From Nocardia higoensis NBRC 100133 (lineage in GTDB: Bacteria; Actinomycetota; Actinomycetes; Mycobacteriales; Mycobacteriaceae), in NCBI RefSeq assembly GCF_000308595.1, contig NZ_BAGA01000119.1, forward strand, positions 1-45,464: a stretch of DNA of 45,464 bases. Direction: 5' to 3'. Both the position numbers and the translations under genes were made by a program. The notes below the pieces were generated by a model that ran no database searches, was not told where the DNA came from, and saw only the letters and a list, made by a program, of their open reading frames with translations. Of this stretch, positions 30,459 through 38,493 are shown piece by piece (positions within the stretch are counted from its first letter, which is position 1; every line of letters starts with the position of its first letter).

Positions 30459-31339
30459 ACCAGACCTCGCAAGGTTCGTGCGGGGGGCCGGAAGCCCTGG
30501 ATTGCGGCGATCATGTCCACCACGCGACGGGTGTGGGCCACCTCGTGGACACGGAAGACGCGGGCGCCCGCGGCGGCCGACCACGCCGTTGCTGCCAAGG
30601 TGCCCTCCAGTCGTTCGGAGAGCCCCACACCAAGAGTCTCCCCGATGAAATCCTTGTTACTCAGTGCCATCAGCACAGGCCATCCGCTTTTTACGAGAAC
30701 GTCGATTCCCCGCAACAATTCGAGGCCGTGATAAGTGTTCTTGCCGAAATCGTGGGTCGGGTCGATGAGAATCGAATCCTTGCGCACCCCTGCGGCGGCC
30801 GCCTGTTCGGCGGCGCGCACCACGGTGTCGGTGACCTCGGCCACCACATCGGCGTAGCGCACCCGGTGCGGCCTGGTGCGCGGGATCGCGCCGCCGGTGT
30901 GGCTGCAGACGATGCCGACGCCGAGATCGGCGGCCACCCGCACCAGATCGGGATCCGCGCCCGCCCAGGTGTCGTTGATCAGGTCGGCGCCCGCGGCCAC
31001 CGCGTCGCGGGCCACCTGGGAACGCCAGGTGTCGACGCTGATGAGCAGATCGGGGTAGGCGGCGCGGATCGCGGCCACGAACGGCACGACCCGGCGGGTC
31101 TCCTCCTCGGCGTCGACCAGCTCGCCCGGCCCGGCTTTGACCCCGCCGATGTCGACCAGGTCGGCGCCCTCGGCGACAGCACGATGGACCGCGGCCATCG
31201 CGGCCTCGTCGGTGAAAGTGGCGCCACGGTCGTAGAACGAGTCCGGGGTGCGGTTCACGATCGCCATCACCAGCGCCCGGTCCGTCGCGACCGGCTTGCC
31301 GCACAGCGTCGGCTGCGGCGTTACGGACGGGCTGAACAT
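30455..31339 (-). CDS. folP2: Dihydropteroate synthase-like protein FolP2
   Basis: A 294-residue TIM-barrel protein of the dihydropteroate synthase family. It keeps the general landmarks but with changes: IVNRTPDSFYDRG (usually NVTPDSFSDGG), ISVDTWRSQVARDA, DLINDTWAG (usually NDVSGG) and DPTHDFGKN. These fit the FolP2 subgroup, which in mycobacteria was reported not to work as a dihydropteroate synthase. Its coupling to gpgS, conserved in M. tuberculosis (Rv1207-Rv1208), suggests another role. ATG 31339 is supported by TACAGT (complement of 31346-31351) 6 nt upstream. Confidence 0.9.
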   Translation of the reverse strand: MFSPSVTPQPTLCGKPVATDRALVMAIVNRTPDSFYDRGATFTDEAAMAAVHRAVAEGADLVDIGGVKAGPGELVDAEEETRRVVPFVAAIRAAYPDLLISVDTWRSQVARDAVAAGADLINDTWAGADPDLVRVAADLGVGIVCSHTGGAIPRTRPHRVRYADVVAEVTDTVVRAAEQAAAAGVRKDSILIDPTHDFGKNTYHGLELLRGIDVLVKSGWPVLMALSNKDFIGETLGVGLSERLEGTLAATAWSAAAGARVFRVHEVAHTRRVVDMIAAIQGFRPPARTLRGLV

Positions 31340-31345
31340 GCCTCG

Positions 31346-31351
31346 ACTGTA
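31346..31351 (-). promoter_or_regulatory. -10 box TACAGT of a leaderless folP2-gpgS transcript
   Basis: The complement of 31346-31351 reads TACAGT and ends 6 nt before the folP2 ATG. It gives folP2-gpgS its own promoter inside the 38-bp gap after the LOG genes. Confidence 0.5.
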
Positions 31352-31377
31352 CCGACCACCGCCGGGACCGTCGGGGA

Positions 31378-31962
31378 TCAGCCGGGCAGCGGACCGCCCG
31401 GTTCGGGCCGCAGCGCGACGAAGGCGGTGTTCAGGTCGGTGGCGACGGTGAGCCGGGAGCGGGCCCGCGCGGTCACCACGCCCTTGTCCCCCAGCGCGTC
31501 GATCCAGTCGAACAGGCCGCGGTAGAAGCCGCCGTGGTCGAGCAGCACCACCGGTTTGGCGTGCTCGCCGAGATACCCGCCGGTCCAGGTCTCGAAGAAC
31601 TCCTCGAGCGTGCCGATGCCGCCGGGCAGGGTGAGGAAGGCGTCGGCACGGTCCTCCATGACCTTCTTGCGCTGGCGCATGGTGTCGGTGACGATCAGCT
31701 CGTCGGAGTCGGTGTCGGCGACCTCTTTGTGCACCAGGTGCTTCGGGATGACGCCGATGGTCCTGGCACCGCCCGCCCTGGCCGCGGTCGCCACCGCGCC
31801 CATCATCGAGACGTGACCGCCACCGGAAACCAATTGCCATCCGCGGCGGGCGATTTCGGTGCCGACCCGGGCGGCCAGATTCAGCAGTTCCGGATCGGTG
31901 GTGCTCGACGAGCAGTAGACGCAGACAGCGAACCGATCGCTCGCCGGGAGGTCGGCGCTCAC
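31378..31962 (-). CDS. LOG-family (TIGR00730) protein, short form
   Basis: A 194-residue Rossmann-fold LOG protein: VCVYCSSSTTDPELLNLA, LVSGGGHVSMMGAVATAA, and the nucleotide-binding/catalytic LPGGIGTLEEFFE. LOG enzymes release cytokinin-type free bases from nucleoside monophosphates. The GTG overlaps the stop of its upstream paralogue by 4 bp (GTGA). The size matches my memory of Rv1205, for which phosphoribohydrolase activity was reported. Old lysine decarboxylase annotations for this family should not be used. Confidence 0.88.
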   Translation of the reverse strand: MSADLPASDRFAVCVYCSSSTTDPELLNLAARVGTEIARRGWQLVSGGGHVSMMGAVATAARAGGARTIGVIPKHLVHKEVADTDSDELIVTDTMRQRKKVMEDRADAFLTLPGGIGTLEEFFETWTGGYLGEHAKPVVLLDHGGFYRGLFDWIDALGDKGVVTARARSRLTVATDLNTAFVALRPEPGGPLPG

Positions 31963-32822
31963 CAGAGATCCTCGGTGCCGTAGGTGTCCAGCTCGGCGCG
32001 GGAATCGGCGGCGCGGGCGATGATGTCGACCACCTCGTCGACATGGTCGGTGACGTACAGCAGGTCCAGGTCGCCGGCCGAGATCTTGCCGTAGCCCTCC
32101 AGCGAATTGCGGATCCAGTCCACCAGGCCGGACCAGTAGGACCGGCCGAACAGGATGATCGGGAACCGGGTGATCTTGCCGGTCTGCACCAGCGTCAGCG
32201 CCTCGAACAGTTCGTCGAGGGTGCCGAATCCGCCCGGCAGGCAGACGAATGCCTGGGAGTACTTGACGAACATCGTCTTGCGCACGAAGAAGTAGCGGAA
32301 GTTGATGCCCAGATCGACCCAGTCGTTGAGACTCTGCTCGAACGGCAGCTCGATGCCCAGGCCGATCGAATAGCCGCCCGCCTCGCACGCGCCCCGGTTG
32401 GCGGCCTCCATCGCGCCGGGCCCGCCGCCGGTGATGACCGCGAAGCCGGACCGCGCCAGGGCCGCGCCGATCGCGTATCCGGCCTCGTACTCCGGATGGT
32501 CGACCGGCGTGCGCGCCGAACCGAACACCGTGACCGCGCGCGGCACCTCGGCGAGCGCGCCGAAGCCCTCGACGAATTCGGCCTGGATGCGCAGCACCCG
32601 CCACGGATCGGAGTGCACCCAGTCCGCATCGCCGCGGGTGTCGAGCAGATTGCGATCGGCGGTGCGGATGCCGGGATTGCGGTCGCGCCGGAACATGATC
32701 GGGCCGCGGAACTTCGCGGCGGACCGCGATTTCGAGGATTCCTCCCGGCCGGCGGCACCGTGCCGGGAGGTGCCAGCGTCCGAAGTCCTGCTGTCGGTGG
32801 GGTCGGCGGCGTCGGTGGACAT
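31959..32822 (-). CDS. LOG-family (TIGR00730) protein, long form
   Basis: A 287-residue paralogue of the next gene. Residues 1-65 are a polar, probably disordered leader and basic segment (FRRDRNPGIRTADRN). The LOG domain has VTVFGSARTPVDHPEYE, ITGGGPGAMEAANRGA, YFFVRKTMFVKYS and LPGGFGTLDELFEALTL. This is the trimeric-type actinobacterial PpnN/LOG relative of unknown substrate. The ATG at 32822 is preceded 6 nt upstream by TAGCGT (complement of 32829-32834), so it is probably leaderless and starts the LOG-LOG-folP2-gpgS unit. dapE ends 76 bp upstream on the same strand. Confidence 0.86.
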   Translation of the reverse strand: MSTDAADPTDSRTSDAGTSRHGAAGREESSKSRSAAKFRGPIMFRRDRNPGIRTADRNLLDTRGDADWVHSDPWRVLRIQAEFVEGFGALAEVPRAVTVFGSARTPVDHPEYEAGYAIGAALARSGFAVITGGGPGAMEAANRGACEAGGYSIGLGIELPFEQSLNDWVDLGINFRYFFVRKTMFVKYSQAFVCLPGGFGTLDELFEALTLVQTGKITRFPIILFGRSYWSGLVDWIRNSLEGYGKISAGDLDLLYVTDHVDEVVDIIARAADSRAELDTYGTEDLW

Positions 32823-32828
32823 GCGTAC

Positions 32829-32834
32829 ACGCTA
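32829..32834 (-). promoter_or_regulatory. -10 box TAGCGT of a leaderless LOG-operon transcript
   Basis: The complement reads TAGCGT and ends 6 nt before the ATG at 32822. Confidence 0.5.
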
Positions 32835-32898
32835 CCGGGCGGGCGCCACCGGGCAGCGTCGCCGTGGTGAACGGCCTGCGCCGCGCCGAGCGCGCCGG

Positions 32899-34008
32899 TC
32901 AGACCGGTGTCGCGCCGCCGGTCAGATACGCGCGCAACATGGCGGCGACCGCGGTGATCTGCGCGGTCGGCACGTGCTCGTCGCGCTTGTGCGCCAGGTT
33001 CGGATCGCCGGGGCCGAAGTTCACCGCGGGAATGCCGCGCGCGGCGAAGCGGGACACATCGGTCCAGCCGTACTTGGCCCGCACACCGCCGCCGCCGTGG
33101 GCGTGCACCGAATCGATCAGCGCCCTGGCGGCGGGGGCGGTGAGTCCGGGCAGCGCGCCTGCCGCGGCGTCGATGACCTCGAAGCCGATGTCCAGCCCGG
33201 CGAAGACCTCGCGCACGTGCGCCGTCGCCTGCTCGACGCTGCGGTCGGGCGCGAACCGGAAGTTGACCGTCACGGTTGCGGCGTCGGGGATCACATTGCC
33301 CGCGACACCGCCGTCGATCGCGACCGCGGACAGCCCTTCCCGGTAGACGCAGCCGTCGATGTCGACATCGCGCGCGGTGTAGCCCTCCAGCCGGGCCAGC
33401 ACCGGGGCCAGCCGGTGGATCGCGTTGTCGCCCATCCACGCTCGCGCCGAATGCGCGCGCACCCCCTTCGTGCTCAGTCGGACCCGCAGCGTGCCCTGGC
33501 AGCCCGCCTCGATCCAGCCGCCGGAGGGTTCGCCCAGCACGGCGAGGTCGCCGTCGAGCCAGTCGGGCAGGTCGCGTTCGATGTGGCCGAGGCCGTTGTG
33601 CTCGGCGGCGATCTCCTCACCGTCGTAGAAGATGAGGGTCAGGTCGTGCACCGGATCGGCGACGGTGGCGGCCAGGTGCAGGAACACCGCGTCGCCGGAC
33701 TTCATGTCGACGGTGCCGCAGCCGTGCAGCAGCTGCTCGCCGCCGGCGCCCTCGCCGAAACGGCTGGGCACGTTGTCGGCGATCGGCACCGTGTCCACAT
33801 GCCCGGCGAGGATGACCCGGGTCGGCAGGCCGCGGTTCGTCCGCGCCAACACGACATTGCCGTGGCGCAGCACCTCGAAACCGGTGGTCTGCTCGCGCAG
33901 GGCGCGTTCCACGACGTCGGCGATCGCGCGCTCGTCGAGGGAGACGCTGGGGATGTCGACGAGGGCGGCGGTCAGGGCGATCGGGTCGGCGGACAGGTCG
34001 ATGCTCAC
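32899..34008 (-). CDS. dapE: Succinyl-diaminopimelate desuccinylase
   Basis: A 369-residue M20-family zinc peptidase. Metal and catalytic motifs are VILAGHVDTVPIADN (His and Asp), GTVDMKSGDAVFLHLA (bridging Asp), FYDGEEIAAEHNGLGH (catalytic Glu pair) and HKRDEHVP (C-terminal His). The central lid or dimerisation domain covers about residues 175-285. It hydrolyses N-succinyl-LL-2,6-diaminopimelate in lysine and peptidoglycan synthesis. GTG 34008 has TAGGCT (complement of 34015-34020) 6 nt upstream: leaderless. It is divergent from dapD, which acts two steps earlier. Confidence 0.94.
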   Translation of the reverse strand: MSIDLSADPIALTAALVDIPSVSLDERAIADVVERALREQTTGFEVLRHGNVVLARTNRGLPTRVILAGHVDTVPIADNVPSRFGEGAGGEQLLHGCGTVDMKSGDAVFLHLAATVADPVHDLTLIFYDGEEIAAEHNGLGHIERDLPDWLDGDLAVLGEPSGGWIEAGCQGTLRVRLSTKGVRAHSARAWMGDNAIHRLAPVLARLEGYTARDVDIDGCVYREGLSAVAIDGGVAGNVIPDAATVTVNFRFAPDRSVEQATAHVREVFAGLDIGFEVIDAAAGALPGLTAPAARALIDSVHAHGGGGVRAKYGWTDVSRFAARGIPAVNFGPGDPNLAHKRDEHVPTAQITAVAAMLRAYLTGGATPV

Positions 34009-34014
34009 CGGGCC

Positions 34015-34063
34015 AGCCTACGACGAGGTAGCTCACCGGCCGCGCCACCGGAGTGGGTAACCT
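34015..34063. promoter_or_regulatory. Back-to-back promoters of dapE and dapD
   Basis: In the 63-bp gap, TAGGCT (complement of 34015-34020) lies 6 nt before the dapE GTG, and TAACCT (34058-34063) lies 8 nt before the dapD GTG. Both messages look leaderless or nearly so. Confidence 0.55.
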
Positions 34064-34071
34064 CTGACGAC

Positions 34072-35019
34072 GTGAGCATTCAGGGAGCAACAGCAGTCGG
34101 TATCGCCAATGTGACCGCGGACGGCACCGTCCTGGACACCTGGTACCCGAGCCCGGAACTCGGTTCCTTCGAGACCACCGGTACCGAGCGCCTCGACGAG
34201 GCCCCGGAGGGCTTCGCCGACCTGCTCGGCGTGGACGAGGCCCGCGGCGTCGAGGTGATCGCCGTGCGCACCACCATCGCCGACCTGTCCGTGGCGCCGG
34301 TCGACGCGCACGACGTCTACCTGCGCCTGCACCTGCTCTCGCACCGCCTGGTGACCCCGCACTCGGTGAACCTCGACGGCCAGTTCGGCCTGCTCAGCAA
34401 TGTGGTGTGGACCAACCACGGTCCCGCCGCCGTCGACGGCTTCGAGCGGACCCGCCTGAAGCTGCGCGCCCGCGGCCCGGTCACCGTCTACAGCATCGAC
34501 AAGTTCCCGCGCATGGTCGATTACGTCGTCCCGTCCGGCGTGCGCATCGGCGACGCCGACCGGGTCCGCCTCGGCGCGCACCTCGCGGCGGGCACCACCG
34601 TCATGCACGAGGGCTTCGTCAACTTCAACGCGGGCACCCTGGGCACCTCGATGGTCGAGGGCCGCATCTCGGCGGGCGTCGTCGTCGGCGACGGCTCCGA
34701 CATCGGCGGCGGCGCGTCCACCATGGGCACGCTCTCCGGCGGCGGCACCACCGTCATCTCTGTCGGCGAGCGCTCCCTGCTCGGCGCCAATTCCGGTCTC
34801 GGCATCCCGCTCGGCAACGACTGCGTGCTCGAGGCGGGGCTGTACCTGACCGCGGGCACCAAGGTCACCACGTCCGACGGCAAGGTCGTCAAGGCCGCCG
34901 AACTCGCGGGCCGCGACAACCTGCTCTTCCGCCGCAACTCCACCACCGGCGCGGTCGAGGTCGTGCACCGCAAGGGCACCGGTATCGAGCTCAACGAAGA
35001 CCTGCACGCCCACAACTGA
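34072..35019 (+). CDS. dapD: Tetrahydrodipicolinate N-succinyltransferase
   Basis: A 315-residue actinobacterial-type DapD (317 in M. tuberculosis as I recall). The N-terminal domain includes PHSVNLDGQFGLLSNVVW. The left-handed beta-helix (about 155-270) shows hexapeptide repeats: VRLGAHLAAGTTVMHEGFVN, SMVEGRISAGVVVGDGSDIG and SLLGANSGLGIPLGNDC. The trimeric enzyme transfers succinyl from succinyl-CoA to tetrahydrodipicolinate. It is unrelated in detail to the enteric DapD but shares the fold. It ends before a strong hairpin at 35061. Confidence 0.94.
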   Translation: MSIQGATAVGIANVTADGTVLDTWYPSPELGSFETTGTERLDEAPEGFADLLGVDEARGVEVIAVRTTIADLSVAPVDAHDVYLRLHLLSHRLVTPHSVNLDGQFGLLSNVVWTNHGPAAVDGFERTRLKLRARGPVTVYSIDKFPRMVDYVVPSGVRIGDADRVRLGAHLAAGTTVMHEGFVNFNAGTLGTSMVEGRISAGVVVGDGSDIGGGASTMGTLSGGGTTVISVGERSLLGANSGLGIPLGNDCVLEAGLYLTAGTKVTTSDGKVVKAAELAGRDNLLFRRNSTTGAVEVVHRKGTGIELNEDLHAHN

Positions 35020-35060
35020 GCCACCCCGGCTCCCGTCGCCGACGCGTGCGGGGCCGGCCT

Positions 35061-35093
35061 CGAGCGCACCTCGGATTTCCCGGGGTGCGCTCG
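35061..35093. terminator. Bidirectional terminator between dapD and fadD36
   Basis: CGAGCGCACC (35061-35070) pairs perfectly with GGTGCGCTCG (35084-35093) around a 13-nt loop that can pair further. It lies between two convergent genes. Confidence 0.7.
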
Positions 35094-35185
35094 TCGTCTT
35101 CCGGCGACTCGGGCCCTCACCGGTCGAGCTGCCTCGGCCGGGGCACGGCGGAAGTCCATGGGGCCCAGGGCCCGATCCTGCTGTC

Positions 35186-36634
35186 TCAGGCCTGGGCTGC
35201 GAGCGTCTTCTTCTGCACCTTGCCCATCGCGTTGCGCGGCAACGACGGCACGATCCTGACCTCGCGCGGGCGCTTGTGCACCGACAGCTGTCCGGCCACC
35301 AGATCGATCAGTTCCCGCGGCAGCGCGGCGGCGTCCGCCCCCGCGCGCGGAACGACGAACGCGACGATCCGCTGGCCCAGATCCGTGTCGGGCAGTCCGA
35401 CCACGGCGGCTTCGGCCACGGCGGGATGTCCGAGCAGCGCGGTCTCGACTTCGCCCGCGCCGACGCGGAATCCGCCGGATTTGATGAGGTCGACCGATTC
35501 GCGGCCGACGATGCGATGGAATCCCTCGGCATCGATGGCGGCGACGTCACCGGTCTTGAACCAGCCGTCCTCGGTCCAGCTGTCCGCGGTGGCATCGGGC
35601 CGGTTCAGATAACCGGCGAAGAGCATCGGGCCGCGGACCTGCAGGCCGCCGATGCTCTCCCCGTCGTGCGGAACCGGGGCGCCGGTCTCGTCGCGCAACC
35701 TGGTCTCGACGCCGCGCACCGGCAACCCGACCCAGCCCGGCCTGCGTTCCCCGTCGGCCCGGGTGGACAGGGTGATCATGGTTTCGCTCATGCCGTAACG
35801 CTCCACCGGCGCGTGACCGGTCAGCTCACGCAGCTTCTCGAACACCGGCACGGGCAGCGGCGCGCTCCCGGACACCAACAGCCGCGCTCCGCTCAGCGCC
35901 TTGGCGGCCGCTTCGTCCTCGACGATGCGCGACCACACCGTCGGCACACCGAAGTACAGGCTGCCGTCGGCCTCCGCGTAGGCCTGCGGCGTCGGCTTGC
36001 CGGTGTGCACGAGCGGGCTGCCGACGCGCAGCGCCCCGAGTACGCCGAGCACGAGGCCGTGCACGTGGAACAGCGGAAGGCCGTGCACCAGACGATCTTT
36101 CGAGGTCCAGTCCCAGGCCTCGGCGAGCGCGTCCAGGCCGGCGGCGATCGCCCCGCGGGTGAGCACGACACCCTTGGGCGGGCCGGTGGTGCCGGAGGTG
36201 TAGAGCACGAAAGCCGGTGCGTGGGATGGCGGTTCGGGATAGGTGTGCCACGAGCGCGCGTGCAGCCGGACCGGGATCACCGGCAGCTCACCGGCTTCCG
36301 GACCACCGGCACCTTCGGGCGCTTCGCCCAGCCAGGCCTGGGCGCCGGAATCGGCCAGGATGTGCGCGAGTTCGGCGGCGCCGGAATCCGGCGGCACCGG
36401 TACCACGGTCACGCCGGCGATCAGGCTGCCCACCACGGCCAGCACCGTGCGCAGATTCGGGCGGGCCAGCACCGCGACCCGTTCGGCACGCGCGACGCGC
36501 TCGGCCACCGAGGTCGCCGCGCCGAGCAGATCCGACCGGGAGAGCGTCGCACCGTCGATCGTGACGGCATCGGGGATGTCCGCACCCGCCGCGACCGCGG
36601 CCGGGTCCAGGGAACGGAGCAGCAGGGACGGCAT
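35186..36634 (-). CDS. fadD36: Acyl-CoA synthetase, FadD36-type
   Basis: A 482-residue ANL-superfamily adenylating enzyme. The P-loop-like A3 motif is LYTSGTTGPPKGVVLTRG, A5 is VERYGMSETM, A7 is GWFKTGDVAAID and A8 is RIVGRESVDLIKSGGFRVGA; the A10 lysine lies in NAMGKVQKKTL. The opening (ITIDGATLSRSDLLGAATSV-like) closely matches my memory of M. tuberculosis FadD36 (Rv1193). Members of this group are malonyl-CoA/medium-acyl-CoA synthetase-like; the substrate is not fixed. The ATG is 7 nt after TAGGTT (complement of 36642-36647). It is divergent from the first MpaB-like gene, which hints at a shared lipid pathway. Confidence 0.9.
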   Translation of the reverse strand: MPSLLLRSLDPAAVAAGADIPDAVTIDGATLSRSDLLGAATSVAERVARAERVAVLARPNLRTVLAVVGSLIAGVTVVPVPPDSGAAELAHILADSGAQAWLGEAPEGAGGPEAGELPVIPVRLHARSWHTYPEPPSHAPAFVLYTSGTTGPPKGVVLTRGAIAAGLDALAEAWDWTSKDRLVHGLPLFHVHGLVLGVLGALRVGSPLVHTGKPTPQAYAEADGSLYFGVPTVWSRIVEDEAAAKALSGARLLVSGSAPLPVPVFEKLRELTGHAPVERYGMSETMITLSTRADGERRPGWVGLPVRGVETRLRDETGAPVPHDGESIGGLQVRGPMLFAGYLNRPDATADSWTEDGWFKTGDVAAIDAEGFHRIVGRESVDLIKSGGFRVGAGEVETALLGHPAVAEAAVVGLPDTDLGQRIVAFVVPRAGADAAALPRELIDLVAGQLSVHKRPREVRIVPSLPRNAMGKVQKKTLAAQA

Positions 36635-36641
36635 GACCTCG

Positions 36642-36647
36642 AACCTA
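36642..36647 (-). promoter_or_regulatory. -10 box TAGGTT of a leaderless fadD36 transcript
   Basis: The complement reads TAGGTT, 7 nt before the fadD36 ATG at 36634. Confidence 0.5.
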
Positions 36648-36716
36648 CTGTGCGGCGCGATCGGCCGCGGCTACCGCCCCGCGACATCACGCCACGGCCT
36701 CGATCGTCTGTGACCG

Positions 36717-36763
36717 TTGACACATTCCAGAGAGAATGAGAACGTCGAAGCACATCCTTCTCA
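36717..36763 (+). promoter_or_regulatory. Promoter and inverted-repeat operator, copy A
   Basis: A -35 box TTGACA (36717-36722) is followed, 20 bp start to start, by the inverted repeat TGAGAA (36737-36742)-N15-TTCTCA (36758-36763). The left arm covers the expected -10 position, so binding should block initiation. The site lies 21 bp before the first MpaB-like ATG. The same layout recurs at 38494-38540. Confidence 0.7.
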
Positions 36764-36784
36764 ACGACGAGAACGGGGATCGAC

Positions 36785-37651
36785 ATGGCCGGCCCACTGC
36801 GCGCCCTGCGCCCGACCGCACCCATTCCGGGCGACGCCGACATCGGCTTCGACATCCGCGATCACGTCGACGCGACATCCGCGTTCTTCGGGGCCGCCAC
36901 CAACGTCATCCTGCAACTGAGCATGCCGCCGGTCGGCTACGGCGTGGTGGAGAGCAAGGTCGACAGCGGCAACATCATGCTGCACCCGATCAAGCGCGCC
37001 CGCACCACGCTCACCTACCTGGCGGTGGCCATGGTGGGCACGGACGAGGACCGCCTGGCCTATCGGGCGGCCATCGACACCGCGCATCGCCAGGTGCGCT
37101 CCGGCCCCGACAGCCCGGTGAAGTACAACGCCTTCGACCGGCGCCTGCAGTTGTGGGTGGCGGCCTGTCTGTACTGGGGCGCGCGCGATCTGCACGAGCG
37201 CATGCACGGCCCCATGAACAAGGCCGCGGCGGACGCCTTCTACCGCAACGCCGAGCGGCTCGGCACCACCCTGCAGATGCATCCCGCTCAGTGGCCCGCC
37301 GACCGGGACGCCTTCGACGCCTATTGGCGCGAGCACCTGGCGACCACTCGCATCGATCCGCCTGTCCGGGACTTCTTCTGGGATCTGGTGAATCTGAAGA
37401 TGTTCCCGCTGCCGGTGCAGCTGACCCTGGCCCCGCTGCACCGCTGGGTGACCGCGGGTCTGTTGCCGGAGCGCCTGCGCGAGCAGATGGGGATGACCTG
37501 GACCCCACGCGACGACCGCAGGCTCGCCGCGCTGTTGAGCGCCGTCGGCGCGGTCGAAGACCGGCTGCCCCGGGTGGTCAAGACACTGCCGATCGAAGTC
37601 CTGCTGTGGGATATGCGGCTGCGCAGGCGGCTCGGTCTGCGGATGGTCTGA
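36785..37651 (+). CDS. MpaB/DUF2236-family oxygenase-like protein, copy A
   Basis: A 288-residue protein of the DUF2236 family (ER-bound oxygenase MpaB / latex-clearing-protein type), whose studied members bind heme b through histidine and oxidise lipids, terpenoids or rubber. Visible family features are YGVVESKVDSGNIMLHPIKR, ARTTLTYLAVAMVG, AYRAAIDTAHRQVRSGPDSP, NAFDRRLQLWVAACL and DLHERMHGPM. The C-terminal half carries the conserved GLLPERLREQMGMTW. It has no signal peptide or membrane helix. It converges on the TetR gene with 8 bp between stops. The partner gene at 38603 is a clear paralogue. The substrate is unknown. Confidence 0.85.
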   Translation: MAGPLRALRPTAPIPGDADIGFDIRDHVDATSAFFGAATNVILQLSMPPVGYGVVESKVDSGNIMLHPIKRARTTLTYLAVAMVGTDEDRLAYRAAIDTAHRQVRSGPDSPVKYNAFDRRLQLWVAACLYWGARDLHERMHGPMNKAAADAFYRNAERLGTTLQMHPAQWPADRDAFDAYWREHLATTRIDPPVRDFFWDLVNLKMFPLPVQLTLAPLHRWVTAGLLPERLREQMGMTWTPRDDRRLAALLSAVGAVEDRLPRVVKTLPIEVLLWDMRLRRRLGLRMV

Positions 37652-37659
37652 CGGCCGGG

Positions 37660-38349
37660 CTACTCGCCCACCTCGGCCTCGGCCGCGGGCTCCGGCGCCG
37701 GCTCGGCTTTCGGCGTCACCGGCACGCGGAAGGACACCACCACGTGATCGCGGGCGAACGCGCGCGCCAGCTGGTCGTCGCCGACCGGGATGACGGTCTG
37801 CGGGGTGAGCGCCATCGACACCGCCGTGCGGGCGATCATCTCGGCCAGCGGCTCGGGATCGTATTCGGGCAGCTTGCCCTCGGACTGCAGCCTGCGAATG
37901 AACTCGGTGAGGTAGTCGCGGCCCAGCTCGATGATCGGCGCGCCGCGCGTGGTGAGGAAGGGCAGCACCAGTTCCGGCTCGGTGGCCAGCAACCGGTGGA
38001 TCAGCTGGTTCTCGCGCAGCCCGTTGATGAAGGCCACGAACAGCTCGACGATCTGATCCTCGGCGCCGGCGTCGCGATCGACCTGGCGGGCCAGCACCTC
38101 GTCCACGCCCTGGATGAACTCCCTGGACTGGCGCAGCGCCACCGCCTCGATGAGATCGGACTTGCTCGCGAACCGGCGGTAGAGCGTGGCCAGTGAGAGC
38201 CCGCAGCGCCGGGCTACCTCGACCATGCTGGTGCGCTTGATCCCGAAGTCCAGGAAGGCCAGCAGCGCCGCGTCGAGCACGCGCGACTGGTTGCGGTCCT
38301 CGGGACCACTGTTGCGGACCAGCGGGAGAAGCTTGTTCAGCCTTGCCAT
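37660..38349 (-). CDS. TetR-family transcriptional regulator
   Basis: A 229-residue TetR regulator. The N-terminal DNA-binding domain spans about residues 18-65, with helix-turn-helix TSMVEVARRCGLSLATLYRR (41-59) and the following FASKSDLIEAVALRQ. The ligand-binding domain (about 75-205) is helical; the tail is Ala/Glu/Pro-rich. ATG 38349 has GAGGAAG directly upstream. The gene lies between two paralogous MpaB-like genes and shares its divergent region with copy B. Two kinds of palindrome occur there: TGAGAA-N15-TTCTCA, which also precedes copy A, and TGACACT-TTC-AGTGTCA, close to its own start. It is the obvious controller of the pair; the inducer is unknown. Confidence 0.9.
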   Translation of the reverse strand: MARLNKLLPLVRNSGPEDRNQSRVLDAALLAFLDFGIKRTSMVEVARRCGLSLATLYRRFASKSDLIEAVALRQSREFIQGVDEVLARQVDRDAGAEDQIVELFVAFINGLRENQLIHRLLATEPELVLPFLTTRGAPIIELGRDYLTEFIRRLQSEGKLPEYDPEPLAEMIARTAVSMALTPQTVIPVGDDQLARAFARDHVVVSFRVPVTPKAEPAPEPAAEAEVGE

Positions 38350-38384
38350 GTTCTTCCTCACCTCACCCGCGTCCTGCGAAACGA

Positions 38385-38401
38385 TGACACTTTCAGTGTC
38401 A
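38385..38401. promoter_or_regulatory. Palindrome TGACACT-N3-AGTGTCA before the TetR gene
   Basis: A perfect 7-bp palindrome with a TTC spacer lies 36 bp upstream of the TetR ATG, in its probable leader or promoter. It differs from the TGAGAA repeats and occurs only here, so it may be a separate autoregulatory site or the site of another regulator. Confidence 0.55.
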
Positions 38402-38448
38402 CATACTCCCAGTCGCCGTCGGCGCCGATTGACAGCCACCTCAGGCAA

Positions 38449-38475
38449 TGAGAAGGTTCATGACACTTCTTCTCA
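38449..38475. promoter_or_regulatory. Inverted-repeat operator, copy B
   Basis: TGAGAA (38449-38454)-N15-TTCTCA (38470-38475). The arms extend to a perfect 9-bp match (AATGAGAAG and CTTCTCATT), the best of the three copies. It lies 100 bp upstream of the TetR ATG, near its probable promoter. Confidence 0.68.
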
Positions 38476-38493
38476 TTAGGGCACAAAGTCCCA

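Noticed and set aside
31378..32822. Lysine decarboxylase function for the two LOG-family genes
   Set aside because: This is an old family mislabel; the PGGxGTxxE motif and fold indicate LOG-type phosphoribohydrolases, and no PLP site is present.
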